64,000 nt of DNA from Pelomonas sp. Root405 (GCF_001425165.1 NZ_LMDU01000014.1:738145-802144), one strand, 5' to 3'; shown: positions 21,450 to 29,444, counted from the first letter of the stretch. Made by a program: numbers and translations. The notes: generated by a model not told the origin, from the letters alone.

Positions 21450-23717
21450 TCAGGCTTTCACGCAGTCCACGTAGTAGTAGCCGCGACCGGTCTCTTCGTT
21501 GATCTCGTGCACGAGGCCGTGCACGTCCGTCGCGAAGCCAGGGAACTTGGCGTTGAAGTTGCGGGTGAACTTCAGGTAGTCCACGATCTTCTTGTTGAAG
21601 CGCTCCCCCGGGATCAGCAAGGGAATGCCGGGCGGATAGGGCGTCAGCAACGAGGTCGTGATGCGGCCTTCCAGGTCGTCGATGCCGACCCGCTCGGTCT
21701 TGCGCTGCGCGATGTGCGCATAGGCGTCCGTCGGTGTCATGGCTGGCTGCAGATTGGACAGGTACATGTCCGTCGTCAGCCGCGCAATATCGCCTTCGGC
21801 GTACGCCTGGTGGATGGCCAGGCACAGGTCGCGCAGGCCCATGCGCTCGTACTTCGGGAACTTGGCGCAGAACTCCGGCAGGATGCGCCACAGCGGCGCA
21901 TTCTTGTCGTAGTCATCCTTGAACTGCTGCAGTGCCGTCAGCAAAGTGTTCCAGCGACCCTTGGTGATGCCGATGGTGAACATGATGAAGAAGGAGTAAA
22001 GCCCCGTCTTCTCGACAACGACACCATGTTCGACCAGGAATTTGGTGACAACCGACGCCGGAATGCCGTCCGCGGCGAAACGGCCCTCCATGTCAAGCCC
22101 CGGCGTGATGATCGTGGACTTGATCGGGTCCAGCATGTTGAAGCCTTCAGCCAGACCGCCGAAGCCGTGCCAGTCTTCATCGGCATGCAGCATCCAGTCG
22201 GCCGACACCGGCGTGTTGCCCTCCTCGACGCGAAGGAAGTCCGGCCCCCAGACCTTGAACCACCAGTCGTCGCCGTAGTCGCCCTCCACCTTGCGCATCG
22301 CGCGGCGGAAGTCCAGCGACTCGCGGATGCTTTCCTCGACCAGCGCCGTGCCGCCGGGCGGCTCCATCATGGCTGCGGCCACGTCACAGCTCGCGATGAT
22401 CGAGTACTGCGGCGATGTTGACGTGTGCATCAGATACGCCTCGTTGAAGAGGTGTTTGTCGAGCTTGACGCTTTGCGAGTCCTGCACGAGCACCTGCGAG
22501 GCCTGCGAAATCCCGGCCAGCAGCTTGTGCGTGGACTGGGTCGCATAGACCATGGCTTCCTTGGGACGCAAACGGTTCTTGCCCATGGCATGGAACTGGC
22601 CGTAGAAGTCGTGGAAGGCTGCATGCGGCAACCAGGCCTCGTCGAAGTGCAGCGTTGGGATGTAGCCGTCGAGCTTCTTCTTGATGGTCTCGGTGTTGTA
22701 GAGCACGCCGTCGTAGGTGCTTTGCGTCAGCGTCACGATGGCCGGCCGGACGGTTGCCGGGTCCACGTGCGCCAGCAGCGGATTGGCCGCGATCTTGGCG
22801 CGGATGGCCTCCGGGCTGAACTCGCTCTCGGGGATGGGGCCGATGATGCCGTAGTGGTTGCGCGTCGGCGTCATGAAGACGGGGATGGCACCACACATGA
22901 TGATGGCGTGCAGGTTGCTCTTGTGGCAGTTGCGGTCGATGACGACCACATCGCCCGGCGCCACGGTGTGGTGCCACACCATCTTGTTGGATGTGGAGGT
23001 GCCGTTGGTGACGAAGAAGCAATGGTCGGCGTTGAAGATGCGCGCCGCGTTCTTCTCGCTGGCCGCGACCGGACCGGTGTGGTCCAGCAACTGACCAAGT
23101 TCCTCGACGGCGTTGCAGACGTCGGCGCGCAGCATGTTCTCGCCGAAGAACTGGTGGAACATCTGCCCGACCGGGCTCTTCAGGAACGCGACGCCGCCAG
23201 AGTGGCCGGGGCAATGCCAGGAGTAGGAACCGTCCTGCGCATAGTCCATCAGCGCCTTGAAGAAGGGCGGCGCCAGGCCGTCGAGGTAGCTCTTGGCCTC
23301 GCGGATGATGTGGCGCGCCACGAACTCCGGCGTGTCCTCGAACATGTGGATGAAGCCATGCAGTTCACGCAGCACGTCGTTAGGCAGATGCTGGCTGGTG
23401 CGCGTCTCGCCGTAGACGTAGATCGGGATATCCGGGTTCCGGTTGCGGATCTCCTGGATGAACTTGCGTAGGTTCAGCACGACCGGGTCCATCTCGGGCC
23501 CAGCGGTGAACTCCTCGTCGTCGATGGACAGGATGAAAGCTGACGCTCGGCTTTGCTGCTGCGCGAACTGGGACAAATCGCCGTAGCTCGTCACCCCCAG
23601 GACTTCCATGCCCTCCTTCTGGATGGCCTCTGCCAACGCGCGGATGCCCAAGCCCGAGGTGTTCTCCGAGCGGTAATCCTCGTCAATGATGACGATGGGG
23701 AAGTGAAAACGGATCAT
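21450..23717 (-). CDS. Arginine/lysine/ornithine decarboxylase (PLP, fold type I)
   Basis: 755 aa, the size of large inducible-type Orn/Lys/Arg decarboxylases. The N-terminal receiver-like wing domain (MIRFHFPIVIIDEDYRSENTSGLGI) is followed by the PLP core with HCPGHSGGVAFLKSPVG, FFVTNGTSTSNKMV, HFDEAWLPHAAFH and QSTHKLLAG (the Lys binds PLP). The C-terminal domain ends TGRGYYYVDCVKA. Produces cadaverine, agmatine or putrescine; the sequence as read does not settle which. Single gene, convergent with fabI. Confidence 0.9.
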   Translation of the reverse strand: MIRFHFPIVIIDEDYRSENTSGLGIRALAEAIQKEGMEVLGVTSYGDLSQFAQQQSRASAFILSIDDEEFTAGPEMDPVVLNLRKFIQEIRNRNPDIPIYVYGETRTSQHLPNDVLRELHGFIHMFEDTPEFVARHIIREAKSYLDGLAPPFFKALMDYAQDGSYSWHCPGHSGGVAFLKSPVGQMFHQFFGENMLRADVCNAVEELGQLLDHTGPVAASEKNAARIFNADHCFFVTNGTSTSNKMVWHHTVAPGDVVVIDRNCHKSNLHAIIMCGAIPVFMTPTRNHYGIIGPIPESEFSPEAIRAKIAANPLLAHVDPATVRPAIVTLTQSTYDGVLYNTETIKKKLDGYIPTLHFDEAWLPHAAFHDFYGQFHAMGKNRLRPKEAMVYATQSTHKLLAGISQASQVLVQDSQSVKLDKHLFNEAYLMHTSTSPQYSIIASCDVAAAMMEPPGGTALVEESIRESLDFRRAMRKVEGDYGDDWWFKVWGPDFLRVEEGNTPVSADWMLHADEDWHGFGGLAEGFNMLDPIKSTIITPGLDMEGRFAADGIPASVVTKFLVEHGVVVEKTGLYSFFIMFTIGITKGRWNTLLTALQQFKDDYDKNAPLWRILPEFCAKFPKYERMGLRDLCLAIHQAYAEGDIARLTTDMYLSNLQPAMTPTDAYAHIAQRKTERVGIDDLEGRITTSLLTPYPPGIPLLIPGERFNKKIVDYLKFTRNFNAKFPGFATDVHGLVHEINEETGRGYYYVDCVKA

Positions 23718-23848
23718 CGCGGACTCCAGCGGGCGAGCATCAAAAAACGAAGCGGCGAAGTGTAGGGCCGCAGCGTGTCCCAGCCATGTCCCCAGCCCCT
23801 TCTATGCCGTCTAAACTGGACTGATACCAAGACCATGGGGAGGCGAGG

Positions 23849-24277
23849 ATGGACTGGAACTGGACCACTGTCTGGTGGATGACGGCCGGCGTGTTGATTG
23901 CAGCCGAGTTGGCCACCGGCACCTTCTACCTCCTGATGTTGGCCGTCGGCGCCGTGGCAGGCGCCCTGGCGGCCCATCTGGGGCTTTCGCTAACGGGGCA
24001 AATGCTGGTGGCGGCCGTGATGGGCGGCGCCGCAGTTGTCGCCTGGCACAGGCACCGTGGCAAGGCACCCAGGGCGGCCCCCGCCAATCGCAACTCTGAC
24101 GTCAATCTGGACATCGGTCAGAGCGTGCAAGTCGACGCCTGGTCGGCCGATGGCAATACCAAGGTTCACTATCGCGGCGCGACCTGGCAGGCGCGCTTCA
24201 TCGGCAGCGCGCCGCCGGCTAGCGGCCAGCACGTGATCCGTGCTGTCGAGGGCAGTTGCCTGCTGCTCGACCGCTGA
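23849..24277 (+). CDS. NfeD-family membrane protein
   Basis: 142 aa. Two to three hydrophobic helices in residues 8-66, then a soluble OB-fold NfeD domain (DIGQSVQVDAWSADGNTKVHYRGATWQARF, GQHVIRAVEGSCLLLDR). Ribosome site GGGGAGGCGAGG just before the ATG. Short NfeD proteins are encoded beside SPFH proteins and are thought to work with them in membrane quality control or microdomains. The SPFH gene follows 27 bp later. Confidence 0.88.
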   Translation: MDWNWTTVWWMTAGVLIAAELATGTFYLLMLAVGAVAGALAAHLGLSLTGQMLVAAVMGGAAVVAWHRHRGKAPRAAPANRNSDVNLDIGQSVQVDAWSADGNTKVHYRGATWQARFIGSAPPASGQHVIRAVEGSCLLLDR

Positions 24278-24304
24278 ACCTCAACGAAGCCCCGGAGACC
24301 TACC

Positions 24305-25222
24305 ATGGGATTTGAAATCGCCCTCGTCATTCTTGTCATCGCCGCGATCTTCATCGTCCGCGCTGTCAAGGTCGTTCCCCAGCAGAACGCCTGGGTCGTC
24401 GAGCGCCTCGGCAAGTACCACGCGACACTCACGCCAGGCTTGAATTTCCTTGTGCCATTCGTCGACCGCCTCGCATACAAGCACTCGCTGAAAGAGATCC
24501 CGCTGGACGTGCCGAGCCAAGTCTGCATCACCAAGGACAACACCCAACTGACTGTCGACGGCATCCTCTATTTTCAGGTCACGGATGCCATGCGGGCCAG
24601 CTACGGTTCGAGCAATTACATCGTGGCAATCACCCAACTCGCCCAGACGACGCTGCGCTCGGTCATCGGGCGTATGGAACTGGACCGAACGTTTGAAGAG
24701 CGCGCCGTGATCAACACCTCGGTGGTGGAAGCCTTGGACGAGGCCGCGCTGAACTGGGGCGTCAAGGTGCTGCGCTACGAGATCAAGGATCTGACGCCGC
24801 CGCCTGCGATCCTGCACTCCATGCAGGCTCAAATCACGGCAGAGCGGGAGAAGCGCGCATTGATCGCGGCATCGGAAGGCCGGCGCCAGGAGCAGATCAA
24901 TATTGCGACCGGCGAACGGGAGGCCGCCATCGCGCGCTCAGAAGGCGAGAAGCAGGCTGAAATCAACCAGGCGCAAGGTGAAGCTGCCGCCATCACCGCA
25001 GTGGCCGACGCCACTTCAGACGCCATCCGCAAGATTGCGGCCGCCATTCAGCAGCCCGGCGGCGACCAGGCCGTCCAGCTCAAGGTGGCGGAGAAGGCCG
25101 TTGACGCCTACGCGCAGCTCGCTCAAAAGAACAACACGATGATCGTGCCAGGCAATATGAGCGAAGTGGCTGGCCTGATTGGCACGGCTATGGCGCTGCT
25201 CAAGGCCGGCGGAAGGCCGTAA
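24305..25222 (+). CDS. qmcA: SPFH/stomatin-like membrane protein (QmcA type)
   Basis: 305 aa. One N-terminal membrane helix (ALVILVIAAIFIV), then the SPFH domain (VPQQNAWVVERLGKYHATLTPGLNFLVPFVDR, IPLDVPSQVCITKDNTQLTVDGILYFQV), then a long charged coiled coil (AEREKRALIAASEGRRQEQINIATGEREAAI) and a C-terminal tail. Family oligomerises at the inner membrane and is linked to FtsH and envelope quality control. Operon with nfeD. Confidence 0.9.
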   Translation: MGFEIALVILVIAAIFIVRAVKVVPQQNAWVVERLGKYHATLTPGLNFLVPFVDRLAYKHSLKEIPLDVPSQVCITKDNTQLTVDGILYFQVTDAMRASYGSSNYIVAITQLAQTTLRSVIGRMELDRTFEERAVINTSVVEALDEAALNWGVKVLRYEIKDLTPPPAILHSMQAQITAEREKRALIAASEGRRQEQINIATGEREAAIARSEGEKQAEINQAQGEAAAITAVADATSDAIRKIAAAIQQPGGDQAVQLKVAEKAVDAYAQLAQKNNTMIVPGNMSEVAGLIGTAMALLKAGGRP

Positions 25223-25239
25223 GAGCGAAGGCCTTAAGC

Positions 25240-25277
25240 AAAAAAACCCGCGAGGACCCTGAAAGGGCGGTCGCGGG
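25240..25277 (-). terminator. Intrinsic terminator ending the small lux-box transcript
   Basis: Minus strand CCCGCGA (25277-25271, read from the complement of TCGCGGG) pairs with TCGCGGG, and seven T follow (25246-25240). It is downstream of the 24-codon ORF at 25354-25428 and so defines a minus-strand transcript of about 200 nt. Confidence 0.65.
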
Positions 25278-25305
25278 CGCAAAGACGTTCGGGGGGCGCC
25301 GAACG

Positions 25306-25329
25306 AAAGCGATGGAGGTGTCGCTTTTC
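25306..25329 (+). terminator. Bidirectional hairpin after qmcA
   Basis: AAAGCGA and TCGCTTT form a perfect 7-bp stem followed by TT on the plus strand. Together with the GTTCGG/CCGAAC hairpin just before it (about 25287-25304) it ends the nfeD-qmcA transcript. On the minus strand it forms the 3' structure of the small transcript. Confidence 0.6.
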
Positions 25330-25353
25330 CTAGGGTCTCGTCAATGACCGGGA

Positions 25354-25428
25354 TCAATTACCGGTGATGGGAAAGCCGAACAGCTCAGCAAAGACTTCCC
25401 AGAAAGAAACTTGTTCCATTTGCGCCAT
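25354..25428 (-). CDS. Candidate 24-residue peptide behind a lux box
   Basis: ATG to TGA encodes 24 residues beginning MAQMEQVSFWEVF and ending FPITGN. The middle (VSFWEVFAELFGF) is aromatic, amphipathic and helix-prone. The ORF is too short for usual gene finding. Context is the main support: a CT-N12-AG palindrome lies 54-69 bp upstream, a near-consensus -35-like TTGACC lies at 25471-25466, and a strong terminator follows at 25240-25277. Against it, the Shine-Dalgarno sequence is poor (CAGCGG) and the -10 is weak. It may instead be a regulatory RNA with an incidental ORF, or a signal, immunity or leader peptide. Confidence 0.4.
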   Translation of the reverse strand: MAQMEQVSFWEVFAELFGFPITGN

Positions 25429-25481
25429 CCGCTGGTTGCGTTGAGATGGCTCAGTGTGTCGGACTGGTCAACGGCGGAGAA

Positions 25482-25497
25482 CTACCAACCCTGGTAG
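25482..25497. promoter_or_regulatory. lux-box palindrome 1
   Basis: CTACCA-ACCC-TGGTAG is a perfect 6+6 dyad (7+7 with the flanking A and T) and fits the CT-N12-AG consensus of LuxR-family operators. It lies 11 bp beyond the luxR stop codon and upstream of the 24-codon ORF. Confidence 0.65.
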
Positions 25498-25507
25498 TGG
25501 CGAAGCC

Positions 25508-26224
25508 TCAGAGGACGCCCAACTCCATGGCCTTCAGGACAGCCTGATGCTTGGTCGACACGTCTAGCAGCTTGAACAGTTGCTTCATGTGGTAGTTCAC
25601 GGTGTTCTCGCTGATGCCCAACAGGCTGCCTACCACCCACGCGCTCTTGCCTTCCATCGTCAACTTCAGGATCTCAAGCTGGCGCGGAGGAAGCTTTAGC
25701 TCCCATTGCGACGGCCTTTTGGACATCAGCAGCCGCCCAGCGGCGTCTTGCGCATGAACCGCAAGCAGTTGCAGGTCCGCAATCATCCGATTCAACTTGA
25801 TCGGATCCTTGGGCAGAGGCGCCTCCCGATCAACGCCAAGCAGCAATCGGCGGTAGCCGGGCATCTGGACACCGACGGCGACACCGGTTCGATAGCCGAA
25901 CGGCGCGTACATCTCCCACAACTCGCCCGCCCCAGCGTTGACGTAAAAGGCCTGGTCGTAAATGAGCGGCTTGGTGAGATGGGTCAAAGCCCGATGCACC
26001 GGATCTCGCTGCGCATGGCTGTTGTCCCGGGATGTCTCCAAGAACGCCTCAGGGGTGTTTCCTACTGCGACGTATTCGGTCTTCGCCCCTGGTCCCCGAT
26101 GCTCGATAGCAAGCACACCAACGACGAGGCCGAAATCCAAGTCGTTCGCAAACTCGATCAGCCCGCGTCGGAAGGACGTGAGGTTCTCGGCTTGACTGAC
26201 TTGTTCGTACCGCTGGAGGTTCAT
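25508..26224 (-). CDS. LuxR-family quorum-sensing regulator with an altered ligand pocket
   Basis: 238 aa. N-terminal autoinducer-binding domain (about residues 20-165) and C-terminal LuxR helix-turn-helix (LPPRQLEILKLTMEGKSAWVVGSLLGISENTVNYHMKQ in parts, about 175-235). Aligning by eye to TraR, the six invariant AHL-pocket residues W57, Y61, D70, P71, W85, G113 become F, S, D, P, Y, G. The region spacing matches TraR exactly, so the alignment is firm. Loss of all three pocket aromatics in their canonical form suggests a non-standard ligand. No luxI synthase is present in the window. No clear ribosome site precedes the ATG; a lux box sits 4 bp upstream instead. Confidence 0.88.
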   Translation of the reverse strand: MNLQRYEQVSQAENLTSFRRGLIEFANDLDFGLVVGVLAIEHRGPGAKTEYVAVGNTPEAFLETSRDNSHAQRDPVHRALTHLTKPLIYDQAFYVNAGAGELWEMYAPFGYRTGVAVGVQMPGYRRLLLGVDREAPLPKDPIKLNRMIADLQLLAVHAQDAAGRLLMSKRPSQWELKLPPRQLEILKLTMEGKSAWVVGSLLGISENTVNYHMKQLFKLLDVSTKHQAVLKAMELGVL

Positions 26225-26227
26225 GCG

Positions 26228-26243
26228 CTACTAAGGTTGGTAG
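26228..26243. promoter_or_regulatory. lux-box palindrome 2 between luxR and the RsaM-like gene
   Basis: CTACTA-AGGT-TGGTAG fits CT-N12-AG with one mismatch in the dyad and shares CTACYA...TGGTAG with box 1. It lies 4 bp before the luxR ATG, where binding could block luxR expression. Its centre is 66 bp before the divergent gene's ATG, a spacing suited to activation from about -42 if transcription starts near 26278. Confidence 0.65.
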
Positions 26244-26301
26244 GAGCAGCGCAGCGTTGGGGAACGCAAACTGCAATCCATCCAAATGACGGGAGTTCCG
26301 A

Positions 26302-26697
26302 ATGCAGATGGCAGCGTGGCAACTGATGGCCTGCGAAACGGTCGTCAAGACTGTAAACGAGTTCGAAATCGTGACCCATGAACTGCGGCAAGTCGGGAGC
26401 AGCGTTCGCGTGCACGATGCAAGTTCCGGCCTGCGGTCAGGTCAGGAGGTCTGGGCAACGTCGGCAGGCGATGAGCCAATCCAGATCGCATGGGAGTGGA
26501 CCGAAATTCAGTCAGACATCGTTGCCCTGTTCGACCCGATGAACATCCTCTGCAACGTTTCCCTGATCGACGGCCAAGGGCACGCGTTGGCGCGTTCGCG
26601 GCGCATGCTGCATCTGAACAATCTGGTCCATAGACTTGATTGGCAGGGCGCTTTGGAAATGCGAGCGGCCAAGTGCGACACAAGGTCCGGCGCCTGA
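26302..26697 (+). CDS. RsaM-like (DUF4902-type) small regulatory protein
   Basis: 131 aa. Ribosome site GGGAG 6 bp before the ATG. Landmarks resembling the RsaM family are IQIAWEW, a following segment with NILCNVSLIDGQGHAL, and LDWQ near the C terminus. RsaM proteins in Burkholderia and Acidovorax are encoded beside luxR/luxI genes and damp AHL signalling. I recognised it from remembered family features plus its place beside luxR, so the family call is moderate. Base composition is lower in GC than the flanks, like luxR. Followed 29 bp later by tRNA-Ser. Confidence 0.6.
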   Translation: MQMAAWQLMACETVVKTVNEFEIVTHELRQVGSSVRVHDASSGLRSGQEVWATSAGDEPIQIAWEWTEIQSDIVALFDPMNILCNVSLIDGQGHALARSRRMLHLNNLVHRLDWQGALEMRAAKCDTRSGA

Positions 26698-26726
26698 CTG
26701 TCTTGGGTTATCATGTCGGGCTTGCA

Positions 26727-26817
<91 letters not shown>

Positions 26818-26825
26818 AGCATGAT

Positions 26826-26847
26826 CGGGCCTTCTGGGGCCCGTTTT
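26826..26847 (+). terminator. Terminator after tRNA-Ser
   Basis: CGGGCC (26826-26831) pairs with GGCCCG (26838-26843), followed by TTTT. Located 10 bp after the tRNA. Confidence 0.75.
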
Positions 26848-26993
26848 GCTTTGCGCGCCACGCGAGCGCTGCATGCCGCGCAACTGCAACTCATCCCCGG
26901 TAAAGCGCAATTCGTCGCCTGTGCCTCGCTCCTTAGCGCGACTTGCTGAACACTGCGGCGTATGCCTTACCGTCTGTGAGGCTGGAGTCGGAG

Positions 26994-27242
26994 ATGTCGC
27001 GAACGCTGAATGGGTTGATGAGCTGCTGCTTGGCACTGGGTCTGGTTGCCGGCGGCCTGCCAGCCGAGGCTAGCGAAGTGGTCAAGTTGGCCCGCTTGGT
27101 CGTTAGCGGCAAACGCAGCCCAAGCGAAGCATCCCGCGCAGCGCCTGCGGAACCTCGCGCCGCTGGAACGCCACAGGCCCAAGGCAGTGGTGGAAGCGAT
27201 CAAGCCGGCACAGCTCCAGCGCCTTCGCGCGGCGTGTCCTGA
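26994..27242 (+). CDS. Small secreted hypothetical protein
   Basis: 82 aa from the ATG giving MSRTLNGLMSCCLALGLVAGG, a signal peptide cleaved around AEAS. The mature part begins EVVKLARLVVSGKRSPSE and ends in a disordered Ala/Pro/Gly-rich tail. Small proteins of the form signal peptide plus VxLxxVVVxGKR are seen in related genomes with no assigned function. Followed by a strong terminator at 27263-27298. An upstream in-frame ATG at 26943 would bury the signal peptide. Confidence 0.5.
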   Translation: MSRTLNGLMSCCLALGLVAGGLPAEASEVVKLARLVVSGKRSPSEASRAAPAEPRAAGTPQAQGSGGSDQAGTAPAPSRGVS

Positions 27243-27262
27243 AAACCAATCAATCCAAAAGA

Positions 27263-27298
27263 AAATGCACCGAACCCCGCAAGGGATTCGGTGCATTT
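27263..27298. terminator. Bidirectional terminator between the small protein and the tRNA cluster
   Basis: AAATGCACCGAA (27263-27274) and TTCGGTGCATTT (27287-27298) form a perfect 12-bp stem with a 12-nt loop. T-rich flanks occur on both strands (TAATTTT on plus; TCTTTT on minus). It ends both the small-protein gene and the minus-strand tRNA transcript. Confidence 0.85.
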
Positions 27299-27303
27299 AA
27301 TTT

Positions 27304-27380
27304 TGGCGGAGTGGACGGGGCTCGAACCCGCGACCCCCGGCGTGACAGGCCGGTATTCTAACCAACTGAACTACCACTCC
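27304..27380 (-). tRNA. tRNA-Asp (GTC), copy 1
   Basis: 77 nt with encoded CCA. GGAGTGG/CCACTCC acceptor, anticodon loop CTGTCAC, T-arm CGCGGGTTCGAGCCCCG. Identical in the parts read to copy 2 at 27603-27679. Confidence 0.96.
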
Positions 27381-27456
27381 GTGTTGGGATGAGTTCCGAA
27401 TATCTGCATACTCGCAAGCCGCATCAAACTTGCCCGTCCTGCGACGGGTACCAAAC

Positions 27457-27532
27457 TGGCGTCCCCTAGGGGATTCGAACCCCTGTAATCACCGTGAAAG
27501 GGTGGTGTCCTAGGCCTCTAGACGAAGGGGAC
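27457..27532 (-). tRNA. tRNA-Glu (TTC), copy 1
   Basis: 76 nt with CCA. GTCCCCT/AGGGGAC acceptor, anticodon loop CTTTCAC, T-arm AGGGGTTCGAATCCCCT. Confidence 0.96.
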
Positions 27533-27544
27533 AAATTCAAAACT

Positions 27545-27574
27545 CAAAAAACAAACGGCCAACGAATTGGCCGT
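27545..27574 (-). terminator. Intrinsic terminator between the duplicated tRNA pairs
   Basis: Minus strand ACGGCCAA-TTCG-TTGGCCGT followed by TTGTTTTTTGAG. A perfect 8-bp stem with a TTCG tetraloop and a T run. It lies only 12 bp before the 5' end of tRNA-Glu copy 1, so the distal pair appears to depend on read-through or a promoter overlapping the hairpin. Confidence 0.75.
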
Positions 27575-27602
27575 TCAATATCGGGATAACCGATGGAAAC
27601 CT

Positions 27603-27679
27603 TGGCGGAGTGGACGGGGCTCGAACCCGCGACCCCCGGCGTGACAGGCCGGTATTCTAACCAACTGAACTACCACTCC
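27603..27679 (-). tRNA. tRNA-Asp (GTC), copy 2
   Basis: 77 nt with CCA, same structure as copy 1 (27304-27380). Confidence 0.96.
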
Positions 27680-27731
27680 GCGTGGGATGAATTCGATATC
27701 GCCTTGCGACAATACCCAAGCTCATCAAACT

Positions 27732-27807
27732 TGGCGTCCCCTAGGGGATTCGAACCCCTGTAATCACCGTGAAAGGGTGGTGTCCTAGGCCTCTAGACGA
27801 AGGGGAC
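27732..27807 (-). tRNA. tRNA-Glu (TTC), copy 2
   Basis: 76 nt with CCA, same structure as copy 1 (27457-27532). Confidence 0.96.
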
Positions 27808-27857
27808 TAAACCTTCGCGACTTGAACTGCGCGCCACTTAAATTCTTCTAAGGAATT

Positions 27858-27933
<76 letters not shown>

Positions 27934-28037
27934 GTTTTGATTCTCGATTTCATCGCCACCTTAATTGATGACCGACTTGTCGTTAATCGCTTCGTTTGCA
28001 GCGCCGTTCAAGCGAGACCAAGAGTATATGACGAAAA

Positions 28038-29444
28038 TCAGAGTGCTTGCAAGCGCTCGACGACTTTTTTCTGGGAGAAGTGTTCCAGCACCGCATCCAG
28101 GCTGGGCGTTTGCGTACGACCACACACCAGCACTCGGACCGGAACGGCGAGTTGCGGCATCTTCAGGCTATAGGTGGCGAGGGTTTCCTTCAACGCCTGC
28201 TGGATCGTCGACTTGTTCCATTCGACCAATGCAGACAAACGCTCCGCCAGCGAGGCAAGCGTTGGACGGACCGCATCCGTGACATGGACGGCCAGATCAT
28301 CGGTCGACGGTGTCACCGGCACAAAGTACATTGACAGCCAGTCAGCCAATGCGGCGGTAGTGGCGCAGCGATCCTTGAACAGGCCAAGCTTGGGCTGCAC
28401 CTGATCAACGTTCACTGCGATGCCTCTGCCCGCCATCTGGGCGACAACCAACTCCGCCAACCGAGCCTCGTCGATGTGTTTGATGTAGTGGCTGTTGACC
28501 CAGTCCAACTTGGCCGGGTCCCACTGCGCCGGGCTCTTTGACAAATGGCTGCCATCAAACCAGCTCACTATCTGCTGAGCCGAGAACAGCTCTTCGTCAC
28601 CGTGGCTCCAGCCCAAGCGGGCGAGGTAGTTCAACATCCCCTCGGGCAAGTACCCGTTCAGCGCATAGTCCATCACGCTGACAGCACCGCGGCGCTTCGA
28701 CAACTTGAGGCCGTCATCCCCAAGGATGATCGGCAAATGGCCAAACGACGGCAGCGGGGCACCCAGTGCATTGAAGATGTTGATCTGCCAGGGCGTGTTG
28801 TTGACGTGTTCGTCGCCACGAAAGACGTGGCTGATGCGCATGTCCCAATCGTCGACGACGACCGCGAAGTTGTAGGTCGGTACGCCGTCGGTACGCGCGA
28901 TGATGAGGTCATCGATCTCGCGGTTATTGATAGTGATCGGGCCCTTGACGATGTCGTCCCAGGTCACGTCGCCTTCGACGGGGTTGGCGAAACGAATGAC
29001 CGGCTTTACGCCTTCGGGCGGCGCGGGCAAGGTCTTGCCGGGCTCGGGGCGCCAGCGACGGTCATAGAGCGTCTTCTCGCCGCGCGCGCGCTGGGCCTCG
29101 CGCATGGCAGCGAGTTCCTCGGGCGTCGCGTAGCAACGATAGGCCTTGCCTTCGGCGATCAGTTGCTCGACAACGGCCTGATAGCGGTCCAGGCGCTGCA
29201 TCTGGTAGATCGGGCCTTCGTCATAGTCCAGCCCGAGCCAGTTCATCGCCGCAATGATTTGCTCGACCGAGTCCTGGGTTGAGCGCGCCACATCGGTGTC
29301 TTCGATGCGCAGCACGAACTCACCGCCATGATGGCGGGCGTAGGCCCACGAGTACAGGGCCGTGCGCGCGGTGCCCAGGTGCAGGAAGCCGGTCGGCGAC
29401 GGCGCGATGCGCGTGCGGACCTTGTCGAAAGCAGAGGAGCTCAT
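28038..29444 (-). CDS. gltX: Glutamate--tRNA ligase
   Basis: 468 aa from MSSSAFDKVRTRIAPSPTGF. Class I synthetase signatures: PSPTGFLHLGTARTAL (HIGH-like), RIEDTDVARS, YRCYATPEEL, FRGDEHVNNTPWQI and LSKRRG (KMSKS-like). Charges tRNA-Glu; two tRNA-Glu genes lie just downstream on the same strand. Start overlaps the metZ stop (TGATG). Confidence 0.97.
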   Translation of the reverse strand: MSSSAFDKVRTRIAPSPTGFLHLGTARTALYSWAYARHHGGEFVLRIEDTDVARSTQDSVEQIIAAMNWLGLDYDEGPIYQMQRLDRYQAVVEQLIAEGKAYRCYATPEELAAMREAQRARGEKTLYDRRWRPEPGKTLPAPPEGVKPVIRFANPVEGDVTWDDIVKGPITINNREIDDLIIARTDGVPTYNFAVVVDDWDMRISHVFRGDEHVNNTPWQINIFNALGAPLPSFGHLPIILGDDGLKLSKRRGAVSVMDYALNGYLPEGMLNYLARLGWSHGDEELFSAQQIVSWFDGSHLSKSPAQWDPAKLDWVNSHYIKHIDEARLAELVVAQMAGRGIAVNVDQVQPKLGLFKDRCATTAALADWLSMYFVPVTPSTDDLAVHVTDAVRPTLASLAERLSALVEWNKSTIQQALKETLATYSLKMPQLAVPVRVLVCGRTQTPSLDAVLEHFSQKKVVERLQAL

